A stretch of DNA of 64,000 nt, taken from contig CAJFCJ010000014.1 of the NCBI GenBank assembly GCA_904063045.1, positions 1,795,643 to 1,859,642 on the forward strand, read 5' to 3'. Under the pieces are notes generated by a model. That model was not told the DNA's origin. It made no database searches and was given only the letters and a program-made list of their open reading frames with translations. Of the stretch, positions 1 through 11,914 are shown piece after piece. Each line of letters begins with the position of its first letter. Position 1 is the stretch's first letter. The stretch comes from Dimorphilus gyrociliatus. Lineage: Eukaryota; Annelida; Polychaeta; Dinophilidae. Both the position numbers and the translations under genes were made by a program.

Positions 1-416
1 TTTATTTCTACATTCATTTAGAGTTTATATAAGGCTAATTTCAAGTTCATTTTAAAAAGAATTAGGTAGCGCCACTGTGCAATCTTGGAAACAGATTGAA
101 TGATAAAGTGGATTAGGTGAATAATCTTGGTGAAAAATTCTCTGCGGGCTTTGTTTGTATCATAACGACGGAGTACAAATTTAATAAAAAAGTAAGTTTT
201 AATGATATTTATTGCTTTGTACGATAAATCAATGATAAACTGTAATTAAGAAGTTTTCTATGGCAAAAATTTATAAAATAATTAAAGTTTATTGTAATAT
301 TTTGAGCGATAATAAATATATCAATGATAAATATCTATAAAATAAAAAAATTATTGTCTTAATCAAAAGTGTCGACCGGTCTGGGTTTGTCGACATTGAG
401 GGAAGAAGAGGATGAG
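1..416. other. Upstream flank of the first gene
   Basis: AT-rich sequence with no recognisable gene. It probably holds the promoter and 5' leader of the coiled-coil gene that follows. The short open stretch just before the proposed start codon (from 363) stays in frame, so an extra upstream coding exon cannot be excluded. Confidence 0.4.
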
Positions 417-3400
417 ATGGAATGGTCGTCAGGAGAAGAAGAAGTATTTTTAAATATTTTTTAATTTAGTATTTTACTAGGACTAATTAAATATTCTTTC
501 AAAAGTATGTTGAAAGTGAATACGAAGCTGATGAAGATGAATATGAACAACCAAATGAAGAAGATGATGATAATGACGGTGATTATGAGGAGAAAATGTC
601 TACATGGCGAAATAAACCTAATCAGTTCGATAATTTATGTGATGGCGTTGTTCAGGCTATAACAATGGTCCATTCAGCCTTAACAGAGGTAGAGTTTATT
701 AATAAATTTTACAAACATTACCTTAATCTTAAACCACCGCATTTTCAGACCCTTTTAATGAAAGATAAACTATTAGAACATCATTTACCTCCGAATGTTC
801 TTGTCGAATTATCCTTAACATCTACAAAATTATATAGAAGGTTGGTTCAATCTCTGGGTAGTTTAGATTGTTTGCTGCTATATTTCTAATTTCTTTCAGT
901 GTTAGTGATATGAACACGCCTGTTTACGAATTAATAAGACTAGTCCGTCTCTACTCTACCCCTTGGGAAGAGAAAAGTGCTGCTTTAAAGAAGTTACATG
1001 AAGATTATGATAGAAAAGCTCGCCAACTAGATGTTGCAGTTAAACGCCTTCAAATGGTTGACGCTCAAGCTCTTAGAATGGCTAGAGAAAGACGCATTCT
1101 TAATTGGGAGAAGCTCTTCTCTAAAATCTCCTGCTCGAAAGGACATGGGAGGAGATGGAAATTTCTTATTGATTCTTTTAAGAAAAGAGTAAAAGAAGGG
1201 TAAATAGTAGTTTTATTAATTTTTTTAAAATATATCAAAATGTGTAATTTACTCTTAAGGCCAGAGTCTTTTCAAGATTATGTAAATACTCTTGACCAAG
1301 ACGATCAAGAAGACTCGGAGGATGAAGAAAATGCCATTTTGGAGGCAGCTGCGGAAAGAATCATTACTCCTAGTGAAGATAAACAAAGTACTGGAAAGGT
1401 AAAAAGCTATTAAAGTAAAAACTATAATTTTTTTAAGTTTAAATTATCTTCACTAGCTGGATAGTGAAACTTTCACAGACAAAAATGATTCAGAGACAGA
1501 AACGGAGAGGGATGGAGAATCGGCAAAAGTGCAATCCGATAAAGTAATTGGCGTTAAATAAATTCATATAATTTAATATACTACTATAACTCATCTGATT
1601 TATTGAAATCGATAGGAAAAGTCACCTGTACCAGAAAAAGTTGTCTATTTTAAGCCTGAAACGAAAGATGCTTGTGTGTATACTAATGAACCGGTCTATG
1701 ATAGAAAACTCCATATCCGTCTCTATAAACCGCAAGATATTACTCAATCACAACTTAAATCGGTTGTTACGTATGGCAGTCAATACTTTAAAACTGGAAT
1801 ATTGGACGTTCCCATTTCACCAGTAAATTCTTTATTGATATTATAGTAACTCTTAATAAAGTGTTTTTTCCTTAATATTTAATCAAAGGAACCGACAGAA
1901 GACGCTGCAGAGCAACAACCTCCACCTCTTCGAAGACCTGGTAGAGGTAGATTAATTGGAAGTAAAAATAGTAAGTTCAGATCCTTCTAATATTGAAATA
2001 ATTTGTAACCTAAATTAAGGATAAGAGTATTTACAGTAGATTAGAATAAGATAAAAGTTCTTAGTTATTTTTACGTCAAAACAATTGTATTTATTTTAAA
2101 TTCAGCTAATGGAGTTCAGAGGCCAACTGCAGCTAAAAAAGATAAGAAGAATTCAAAACGGTAACAGTTCAATATTATTAAATGCTTGTATTCAAATTTT
2201 ACAAAAAAAAATATTTTCAGACATTTTGAAGAGTGCATTCTTTTAGTTAATGAGGAACATGGAGTTACTTGGGTTGATGGTAGAAAAGAGGAAAAATCCT
2301 CTTTTAAAGATAATATAAGGATAGCCCTGCATCATGGGGAAAATGAAGATATGTTTGCTTTAGCAACTGTGGAAATTGAGGAACTAGAAAAGCTAGAATT
2401 ACCTTCCGTTTTTCTCCGACCAGATATTGGAGACGATCCAGATTTGTCAAATCCATCAACATCAACATTTGTATCTTATCAGCAAGAGGAGAAAAAGCGT
2501 CTTGAAAAAGTTCACATTGAAGAAGAAGTTGAAAATTTTGAACCGATGAATTATCCACTTTATTCCATCCATACTGGTCTTGCTGATGCTATGCACATGC
2601 CTTGTGGGCAGCAACCACTTCTTTTCTTTTGGGTTAAAAGAGAAATACCTAAAACTGTTCACAAATTGACAGAAAGCGAGACGGTTGAAGAAATAGTTTA
2701 TGATGTAACCGGCTTCGATATGTCAAAAGTCAGTAAAGAAGACCTTCACCGAGATACGGATTCAGTGGCTCTCTCAGCTCCTAGATTTACACCTGAACCT
2801 GTTGAGGAAACTGTTTCGAAGAATGAATATGAGAAAATGAAGGAAAATTATGAAGAAAAATTCCTACAACTGCAAGAAGAATATGAAGGAAGATTAGAAC
2901 ATCTAGTTAATAGCCTAAATAATTTAAACAATGAAGTAAATAAACCTTCAAAGACGGAGGATGTTCGAACAGCTGTTAGAACTCCTTCTCCAAAAATAAA
3001 AACTACTCTACAAGGTCCAAAGCCCCCAAATATACCACAAAGTACAAGGTAAATCTTATCAACTATACATTTTTTTAAATAATCGAAATTATTACTTCAG
3101 TCCAATTGAAGATGTCCCTAAACCAAGAAGGAAGATTTTGAAAACTGCTCCTCAATATGGTAGTAATCTTCCTAAGAGTGTAAGTAACACATTTATCTTG
3201 TATTTTAAGCATTAAAATCAGATATTGATTTTTATTTCTATTGCAGTTCTTTGAACGGTTAGCACTTTTCCAAGATTTATCAGAGAGACATAAAAAGGAA
3301 CTGCAGGAAGAGCAATTAAATTCACAGTTTACAGCCAATGAACAGAAATTGGCAGCTGAATTTAAACTTCATAAACCAGGATCAAATGATCTAAATGAAA

Positions 3401-3824
3401 ATTTACAAGACGTTACTTTACCGGCAGTCTTTCAAGCAATGCGGGGTAGTAGTATCTATAACCCACGAGCGTCAAAATATTTCCATCCTACTGGAAGTAA
3501 AGGATTACGACTCACTCAGCCACCTTCTATGGTTCAACTTCCACCTCTACCAAAAGGGGTATGTAGTAACGAATTATGTACTTAATTATATTGATGAACT
3601 TCTTTGGTTAACTTATAATTGTATTTTAGCGCCTACCCGTTGTTAACCTATTTGAAATGAATCAAAACTCACACAAAAGTGGCACTGAATGGTTAATTGA
3701 TAGATATATACATCAACAACGAGAGAGGGAACAAAAGGATGATATTTACGTTCCAGCCGAATACGAAAATGATCCTATTGAACCTCAAATTGCAGAAATG
3801 CCCGAAATGACTGAATGTGATTAA
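417..3824 (+). CDS. Uncharacterised acidic coiled-coil protein, 12 exons, about 881 aa
   Basis: Exons joined by phase: 417-443, 506-840, 900-1199, 1260-1398, 1457-1543, 1616-1822, 1889-1970, 2106-2160, 2221-3048, 3101-3179, 3247-3558, 3630-3824; all introns are GT-AG. I do not recognise the family. Seen in the product: a strongly acidic first 38 residues; a charged helical segment near residues 125-190 (from about 'PVYELIRLVRLYSTPWEEK'); several Glu/Asp-rich stretches; a mixed region around residues 410-540; a heptad-like coiled coil near 605-655 ('YEKMKENYEEKFLQLQEEYE'); a basic Pro/Ser/Thr-rich linker; another coiled coil near 714-750; and an acidic tail. There is no signal peptide or membrane segment. 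The architecture would suit a cytoskeletal or ciliary scaffold, but that is inference. The start ATG at 417 has an upstream in-frame stop at 360, yet an earlier spliced exon is possible. Confidence 0.8.
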
Positions 3825-4263
3825 AATCAAAAGTGCCTAATAATGTATTTATTAACAATATTTAGGTAAAATTAAATGTATATTTATTATTTTTTGAAAA
3901 TTTTTTGCATGTTTTCTTCCTTTTTCTTTTTTTTAAAGTATTGTATTTAGTGGCCAAATTTTTCGAATAATTTATTTAATTAGTGCCAAATAAACAAAGC
4001 TGTTTTTTTTTGTTTATATAAAAATAATACTTTTATTAAAAATATAAGACACATAAAACCTTTTATTGTCCGCCATCGCAATAGAACATTCTAATAGAAC
4101 AATCAGCGCCATCTTTAGATACGGATACCTTAAAACGTTATTTTGTTCAAGGTAAAGTATTAGTGTCTATAAAAAAAATGATTAACTTATTTGAACAAAT
4201 AAATAATTTCACAAAGTAGTTCAAGGAAGTATGTTTAAAAGTAAAGTCTGTTTGTATCTATGG
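3825..4263. other. Tail-to-tail gap with no gene
   Basis: Very AT-rich 3' flanks of two convergent genes. It contains a GCGCCATCT motif at 4106-4114 (see findings). Nothing else was recognised. Confidence 0.6.
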
Positions 4264-6326
4264 TTAAAAAATAGTTATGTCGACCATTCGGGGTTTATTT
4301 CTCTCCAACTTGTGTCTTTCGTCGGTTATACGTCTTAGATGCTTTATTTCGTGAAGAATTCTTTTAGCGTGATGATCATTAACAATTGGAAGATCCTTGA
4401 TAAAAAACATAACAAAAATAAATATAACGTATTATCTTATTTAGAATCCGTTGGTATCTTATCTAAATGCGATTATTATTTGTATTTCGGATGAAAGTCT
4501 TACCAGGCCTAGATTATTTCGAGTGATCATTTAAGTGGAATAGATAATAAATTAGGTAAAATAGCCGCAAAAAAATAAAATAAAGCGTACTTCAATTATT
4601 ATGTCGTATAAAGACTACATTTTGCCTTTAAACTAATCCTATAGATATTTATGAGAGTAACATATTTTATAATATTTAGCAGATATTATTTAGTTGAAGG
4701 ATACAATTCAAACAGAACAATGCAAAGAATTTATATTTATCTCGCAAGTTATCGTAAAAATTTAAAATAAAGTAGATACTCTTAAACTGCTGTCTCTGAT
4801 ACAAAATAATGTCACATTGATGAACAGACTAATTAAATTGCTAATTTAGCTGTAAGAGATATGTCAACATTTTTCAATCTACTACAAAAGCTTACCTTTA
4901 AATCGTACAACTCTAAAATGAGTAATTGCTTTCCATTAATTTGATATGAAGTAAATAGGTCACAATATTCCTTAAAACCCAAGCTCACTAACCATTCGGT
5001 TACCTCACAAACAGTCCAGTTTTCAACATTTAATACTTTGAAAAAAAGAATCAATAAGATAAAACTTAGCTGTAAAAACGATCAAACTTAAATACTTCTT
5101 ACCTTCAGGTGATTTTGGACGGTCAGATTCATCAGGTTTCTTATGTTTAAACCAGTTACCAATATAGAATTTCCCATGCTTTTTGTGAGAATGATGATGG
5201 TTGGAATGATCGGAATCATTATGCTCGTTGTGTTTTTTCTAATGATAAATATAATAAGACTGTTTAGTTAATAATTGTAAGAATATTTCATATACTTACA
5301 TTATCTTCTAAAATATAGGATTGTATGTTTATACCTTGTCCTTTGCCCAAATTTTCTTCCATTTCTAATTGATTGATACTGTTTTCACGGTTTTGATCTA
5401 AAGGAGTATAGTTGCTTGTTTCAGTTACTATAAAAAGAAAAAGAAATTTATATGGATATACGTATATATATATATATATCGTAACACTGAACAACTCTAG
5501 GTAAGGAACGAGTGCTTGATAACGATAAGTACTTTTCTTATCTAGCAATTTTGTAAAATTAATGAACCAATCAAGTAAAATAAAAATAAACTTCTCACTA
5601 ACTTATAGATTAAGAAACTTGATGATTGCTTGATATTAGGTAAGATGCTTGTACTAAAATCGATTAATTATTGGCCTAAACATTAAATATTAGGCTTATA
5701 CTTCACAATAATAGTATATAACATAATTAATTATAAAATTGAGATTAAACATTTAGAATTTAGATTATATATTCGTATTATAGAATAATATTTACGATCT
5801 GAACCTATACATTTACTAGGAAAATACCCACTGGTTGTGATATAATATTTGAAAGATATTCAATCGATAAAAATTAGTAAACTGTTTAGCTGAGAATGAC
5901 CTTTATTCTGAGTTGAAACTAGTCAAAACTACTCAACTCTTAGTTTATTAAATAAAATGAGTAAAAAAATATAGATTACTGTATTAAATAAGAAAACTTG
6001 ACAGTATTTAGCACACGTGCTTTGTAAAGGTCAGAGAATCCATGAACACTGATCGCGAAAGTGTAAACAAATTAAAAAAAAAAAATTTCTAGTTTATACT
6101 GGTCAAACCTACTTTTTTTTTATCCAGAAATATATTAGCAGTGCCGTTGTTAACAGAGGAATAGTTACAAATAAGAGAAGCGTAGCACAATATTGCAAAG
6201 TTCTTATTGTTGTATATATTGCATACTTTAGCCCTCTACCGGATTTATTTTTGCTTTCTAAGTAAAAAATTTGTGAATCTAGTTCTGTACTATTTATGAT
6301 AGTTGTTAAAAAACACATGCGTCTTT
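4264..6326 (-). CDS. SAM-domain protein with a probable transmembrane segment (gene model incomplete)
   Basis: Four exons join cleanly on the minus strand: 5427-5300, 5238-5103, 5035-4896, 4395-4264. They encode a polar linker, a His/Lys-rich stretch (SHKKHGKFYIGNWFKHKK), and a C-terminal sterile alpha motif starting 'VENWTVCEVTEWLVSLGF' and ending 'AKRILHEIKHLRRI'. SAM domains mediate homo- or hetero-oligomerisation. A further likely exon, about 6326-6113, encodes a Ser/Lys-rich segment, a hydrophobic helix (LLLFVTIPLLTTALLIYF) and a basic stop-transfer 'WIKKK'. Its phase does not match the 5427 exon directly, so a small exon between them is missing from my model, or the membrane segment belongs to a separate gene. 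The real N-terminus was not found. Orthology is not assigned; a single-pass protein with a cytosolic SAM domain is the simplest reading. Confidence 0.6.
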
Positions 6327-6953
6327 CTAGTATTCCTTATATAAATATTTTATTGCTAATTTGTTCGTACTTGAGTTATTTTTGTCTTGAATTTTTAAGA
6401 ACTATTATTTGTTATTTTCATTTTAACTTTTTGTTCACTTGTATAATCCATATGATTTTACAAATGACACCACAAATTTGAACATAAAATTTTTGAAAGA
6501 CGGATTAATAAAATAATTCAGTGACCTCTACCTTGCACGCCTATATATTTTTATGTTCAACTGTAATAATCAATATGTTATTTAAAATTTCAAACCTTTT
6601 TTAGCATAATACTTCGATCAAGCAAGATCACACTGCTGGTTAAGGAAAAGAAATTCGTAACAACTATCCATAAATTGCACAATATGACTTCTGGGGGCCT
6701 ATAGTTAAGATTAAACCTTACTCTTACTTTGGTTTAGGAATTAGTAATACAATCTGTTTAAACTTTTTTGCTGAAAAATCACATATTTATAAGATCTTTT
6801 TGGCAATGATAGAAAAAAGAGGTAAGGACAAATTGTTTATTTTACTTCATTCGAGAAAAAAATACATACAACAATTTTTGTTTTTTCAAATTATCAGGAA
6901 TTTAGCAAAGAATACATTACATAGAAAAACTTTCCACATTTATGAACACTAAT
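6327..6953. other. Gap between SAM gene and GTF2F1
   Basis: AT-rich sequence holding the upstream region of the SAM-domain gene and the 3' region of GTF2F1. No coding exon could be supported, although the missing 5' exon(s) of the SAM gene may lie here. Confidence 0.45.
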
Positions 6954-9063
6954 TTACTCTTTACTACTTGTTTTTGCTGACTTATCAGCTGGAACAGACA
7001 GGTAAAGAGCCTCGTTAATCTTCTTTTTATCAGGATTAATTTTCTTGAGAATATCAGTCAGATGCATAGTAATTTCTTTACTTGTAAGATTTTGGTTCTT
7101 TGTTTTAAACTTTTTAATCAGTTCGGTTGTTGTCATTGGTTTTCTCATGAGATATCGTCTAACATTTTCAACATTTAAACTACTCTCTCCTTTGCCTAAA
7201 TTAGGTGTAGCTACACTAGTACCAGGTGGAGTATTACCGGCTTTCTCGACTTGGGCGATAATTCTCTCTGCACGAGCTTTTTTAGAATTTGGTGGAGGTA
7301 AATCACTATCCGCTTTCCTCTTATTAGTTGCTGCTTCATTATTTGTTGGAGTAGCAGATCGGCTTTCGGGGGGAGTTTTCTTTTTCTTTTGCAAAAGCAG
7401 CGGAGAAGTGACCCCAGCTTCGGGATCAGAATCAGCAGAGTCGTCACTTGAATCAGAACTGCTGCTGGAATCGCTCATCAATTCTTCGCTTCCTACAAAA
7501 TAAATTCAGTTTGATGTTGAATATTCGAGTTAAGTATTTAATATTAACCTTTTTTCTTTTTTTCAGCTTTATTTTTCTTTTCTTTTTCTTCATCATTATT
7601 TTCATCATCTTCAGGCTTCTCTTCTTCCTCTTCGTCATCAGAGTTTAATAATTTTTTCAGTCCGTCCTCATCAGCAACACCGTCCTCCTCATATTTCTTG
7701 GCGTCTTCCTTTCCTCTTTTATCATCATACATATTCTCATCATCACTATCCGTATCAGTCATATAGTCCAATTCTTCTTGCTCTTTATCGCCATCGTCAC
7801 TATCATCCATGGCCTCATCGTCAGAATTCTTCCTCTGAGATTTTTTCTTCTGGACATTTTTCTTTTTCTTCCTTTTATCAGACACACCATCGTCGTTATC
7901 CCCACTTTCCCTATCAGATCCACCCCAATCATCCATTTCCGTAAGCATCTATAGTCGAGATGTAAACATCCACAAAATTTTATAACAAACAATATTTTTA
8001 CTCACCAAATCTTTACCCTTCTTCTCTTTTTCTTTTTCTTCGGTATCTTCTTCATCATTCTTTCTCCGTATTTGACGCAAAACCTTGACAGATAAGCGAC
8101 TTAATCTTTTATCACGACTGAAAACGGCAGTTTGTTTATTCTAAATTCAATGATAAATTTACCAAAAAAAAACGCTTTACTTTAGAAATTCCTCCTCAGC
8201 TTCTTCAGCAGTCAAGTGATTGTATTTTGGACAAGGCTTGAAGATATGCCAATCACTGATAGGGAACGCTTCAAATGCACCATCAGGACACTGAGTGAAT
8301 ATATAATACGATGCATTGTCTGAGGCTCCACCAGCTCGAACGCCTTTGAAACGCTTTTGTCTTTCCTTAGCGCCTAAATTTAAAATCCATGGTTGATCCT
8401 CCGGATTGTAATGTTGTCTTCTAATGCCATATTTTTTTCTTCTTGCTTCCTCCTTCTCTTCTTTACGATATTCACTCCCTTCTCCGAACTTTGGTGCCGA
8501 GTCAATATCATGTGCTTGTTTGTAGGCTTTCAAATTATTTTCACGTTGTATAACGGCCTAAAAGACAAGAAAAAGCATAAAGTTATTGTGTGCCTACCGT
8601 TTCTTAAAGTTATCTTGCTGACGTTTAGTTTTTATAATATTATAAAGATAAGAAAGTTAGCATACATCCCCAAGTCGATTAAAGTCCAAATTACCCGAAT
8701 ACTCAAACTTCATGAGCGAGTATTTTCTTTTGTTGCTTCTGAAAATATAAAAAAAAAGATGTACAAAAATTATCTTGAGCTAAATATTGGAGACAAAAAA
8801 AAAATGGTGGTTAAGTAATTTCCTTTTGAAGTTAACCAATTACTCAAATGACCCAAATATCTAATGGTTATTTTATTAAAATAAACAAACTTAGGTGCTC
8901 TGATAACAAACTCCGAAGTAGTACTGCCGTCGGGGTATTTCAAAACCTTCATACACGGCTTAGGTTGCGTCACAATAGTATTTTGTGTAGGTTGCGATGT
9001 TTCTGGCTTTTGTAGAACAACATAGCTAATATTTTGATTTGTGTTCTTCAGTCTAACAGCCAT
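6954..9063 (-). CDS. GTF2F1: General transcription factor IIF subunit 1 (TFIIF alpha, RAP74)
   Basis: Six exons (9063-8891, 8738-8666, 8557-8181, 8117-8006, 7948-7549, 7492-6954) give about 557 aa; vertebrate RAP74 is about 517 aa. TFIIF binds RNA polymerase II, helps preinitiation complex assembly and promotes elongation. The N-terminal dimerisation domain is clear: 'EEARRKKYGI', 'EDQPWILNLG', 'YYIFTQCPDGAFEAFP', 'LTAEEAEEEF'. The middle is a long acidic and Lys-rich low-complexity region. The C-terminus is the winged-helix domain that contacts TFIIB and the FCP1 phosphatase (from 'NVENVRRYLMRKPMTTTELI' to the end). The small second exon was recovered because it supplies the conserved 'KYSLMKFEYSGNLDF' segment and fixes the phase. 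Start is the ATG at 9063. It is head-to-head with ATG3, about 1 kb away. Confidence 0.96.
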
Positions 9064-10104
9064 TTTAGACTAATTTCCAACTTACACCCCCAGCAATTCG
9101 CCAAAATGTTTCAAACAAGTTGATGTAAACGCAGCTAGTGATTGAATGAAAACCACGCATGCGCAACTTCCGCCATTTTTGCTGCTCAGCTGTACTGAGC
9201 ATCAAGCAATCCTTTAAAAAAATTACAATCTGCCATTGACACTATTTAAATTTTTTAATATTTAATATATGCAATATTTTCGCTGAATAAAGCGATATTT
9301 ACAAGTGATTATTAAAAGGATATAGTATAAAAAATAAACATTTTGGAAAATTAGCCTTTTATCGCTCTTTCGATGAAATAAAACATCATAACTATTTCTT
9401 AATATTAAAGTGTAAAAAAAATTTTTTAACCAAGAAAGAAAATTTACATTTTTTTTAGTTTATGACGTTGAACGTACTGATATTGTGATATAGTTTTTCT
9501 TCATCAGCAATTAAAAGCTTTTTTAAACCTTGAATTTTCTTAATGAAGTTATCATTTAAAGTAAATGTATTTTAGATAATTTATAGAGCTATAATATCTA
9601 CAATTTACTATTTGACTCTCTTTTGAGCCATTGACATTTCTCACAACTCTAAAGAAAGCATGAATTAACCAGAATCTTTATTTAATTGAAAAAGTTTAAT
9701 TCTCTTGTTAAAAACGCTTTATTTATATATAAAAAAAACAACTAACAATAAGCGAACAAGATTTTTAAAAGAACCGCGGACAAAACATTAATACTGAAAC
9801 TTTAGAGATAAACTGGTACAGAAAAGAGTTTTAAAAGCAGTATGCTTTAAAGATGAAAACTGCAATAATGCAGTTGAAATTTTTAATAATTAAAAATTTT
9901 TAAGCTAACATTTTCAATAAATTAATATATTTTCATAATAGTGAGATACTTTAAATTGGCAAATGAATTTTTGGTGGTTTTTATAAAAGTCATTATGACT
10001 CCCAGGAATTAGGCATACCCAGCTTATTTTTCTGATATTTCCGGCTGGTAAATTTTTACCTTTCCTCTATTTGGTCGTTGTTTGATAAAGTAAATTTATC
10101 TACC
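9064..10104. promoter_or_regulatory. Divergent promoter gap between GTF2F1 and ATG3
   Basis: About 1 kb without coding potential. The GTF2F1-proximal end carries an NRF1-like palindrome (9156-9165) and a YY1-like CGCCATTTT (9171-9179); the rest is plain AT-rich sequence. Confidence 0.55.
9156..9165. promoter_or_regulatory. NRF1-like palindrome
   Basis: CGCATGCGCA matches the known NRF1 binding core. It lies about 95 bases upstream of the GTF2F1 start codon, a typical place for such sites in housekeeping promoters. Binding is inferred, not shown. Confidence 0.5.
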
Positions 10105-11647
10105 ATGCAAGACGCCATTAATTTAGTGAAAGGAAAATTTTTGGGGATAGCTGAGTCATTTACGCCCATCTTAAAGGTTATATCCATTAAGTAACTCGTA
10201 GACACCCGCAAAAATTCTTATCAAATTTTACCAAATAGGAATCGAAGTTCAAGGAGACAGGTGTTTTGACACCAGAAGAAGTATAAACCATTCTAACCAA
10301 TGAATTTTCCCTAGTTTTTTATGTTAAAAATGCTTTCAGTTTGTAGCAGCCGGCGATCATCTTGTGCATCATTGCCCAACATGGAGTTGGAAGTCTGGAG
10401 AAATATCAAAGCGCAAACCTTACCTACCTGATGATAAACAGTTTCTTTTTACAAAAAATGGTTAGCATTATTTTGAAGTATTTAAACTCTTAAACGAAGT
10501 CAGAGTCACATGATTTGTCACGTAAACACTAATACTCACTTGACTTGAGATTTATATTTGGTTATTTTTCTGGTATATAGACTTCGATTTGATCATAAAG
10601 GTAAAGTTTTTTTTTAATTATTTTTATAGTACCTTGTCATAAGAGGGTAAAACAAATTGAAAACCATCAATCGGAGAATGAAAGAATCATCGAAGAAGAC
10701 GACGAGGATGGCGGTTGGGTTGATACTCATCATCTATCTGACTGTAAAGTATATTACACGCAAATGTAAAACTTCTCTATAAATCATATAATTATTCTAG
10801 CTAGTGACATTGCTGGAGCAACGACTGCAATTGCAGAAATGGGAGTAAATGATAAGGTTTAGACTTCAATTCTTATCCTTTTTTTACAATAATTTTCCCT
10901 CATTTACATAGGAAAGAATTGATCAAATTGCCAATTATGACGACGATGACGACGATGATGATGAAGGATCGGCCGTTGATATGGAAGAATTTGAAAAATC
11001 CGGAAAGCTGGATGAAGAAGAGGATAATGTATAAATATATATGTTATTCTTTAAGTAGAGTGATTAAACATTTAGTATTACTCTTCCTTTTCAGACTATA
11101 TTTCAGTCAAAACCTAAAGAAGAACCGAGCCAATCGACAAGTGGAATTCTGCAGACCAGAACTTACGACTTGTATATCACATACGACAAATACTACCAAA
11201 CTCCTCGTCTTTGGCTTTCAGGATATGACGAAGTTTGTTAAATATTCTTATAATTTGTAATTGATTGTCGATTAACTTTAAATTTTAAAACAGCAAAAGA
11301 AACCGCTAAGCGATAAACAAATGTACGAGGATTTTAGTCAAGATCACGCTAAGAAAACCGTTACTTTGGAAACTCATCCTCACTTGAACGGCGCTTCTAT
11401 GGCTAGTGTTCACCCATGCAGGTTTGTTGTTAACTTTAAACAATTACGACAAACAGCTATAAGGTACAAATTATAAAAATCTTTCAGACATGCTGAGGTG
11501 ATGAAAAGATTAATTGAAAACTGTGCTGAAGGAGGAACTGAATTGGGTGTTCATATGTATTTGATGATATTTTTAAAATTCGTTCAAGCTATTATACCAA
11601 CAATCGAATATGATTATACAAGGCAAATATTCAATATCGGAACTTGA
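10105..11647 (+). CDS. ATG3: Autophagy E2-like conjugating enzyme ATG3
   Basis: Nine exons: 10105-10176, 10239-10280, 10340-10460, 10630-10743, 10801-10856, 10912-11028, 11095-11232, 11294-11421, 11488-11647. The product is 315 aa; human ATG3 is 314. It transfers ATG8/LC3 proteins from ATG7 to phosphatidylethanolamine during autophagosome formation. Visible features: an amphipathic membrane-binding N-terminus ([20 protein letters not shown]), the conserved '[13 protein letters not shown]', the acidic flexible region ([14 protein letters not shown] followed by an Asp run), '[20 protein letters not shown]', and the catalytic Cys at about residue 262 in the HPC motif ('VHPCRHAEVM'). The C-terminus '[13 protein letters not shown]' is typical. 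The second exon (14 codons) is very short. Tail-to-tail with the rhomboid gene. Confidence 0.97.
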
Positions 11648-11914
11648 GAGAACTGATGAAATAACAAAAAAATAACAATGAACCTTTTCTCTTCTAGCCT
11701 CATTTTATTTCTTTTTAACAAAATGAAAATAATATATATATATATATATATTTATATATAATAATGCTAATGACATTTTTGCACGAGAATACTAGCAGCT
11801 TTAACAATATACTAGTACTAGAAAACCAATAGATTAAACAATATAAACACGAAAGAAAGAAATAAGCAAGAATTGTAAGAATTTATAATTCGACATCGTT
11901 AACAAAATCATTAA

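Noticed and set aside
5440-5548. N-terminal extension of the SAM-gene linker exon (Tyr/Ile repeats)
   Set aside because: It reads through a TA tract and the splice acceptor at 5428; the intron boundary is clear.
7045-7503. 152-codon plus-strand frame opposite GTF2F1
   Set aside because: It is the antisense shadow of the low-complexity GTF2F1 coding exon and has no splice logic of its own.
8737-8818. Plus-strand Lys-rich open end near 8.7 kb
   Set aside because: It overlaps the small GTF2F1 exon 2 on the other strand, which is supported by homology and phase.
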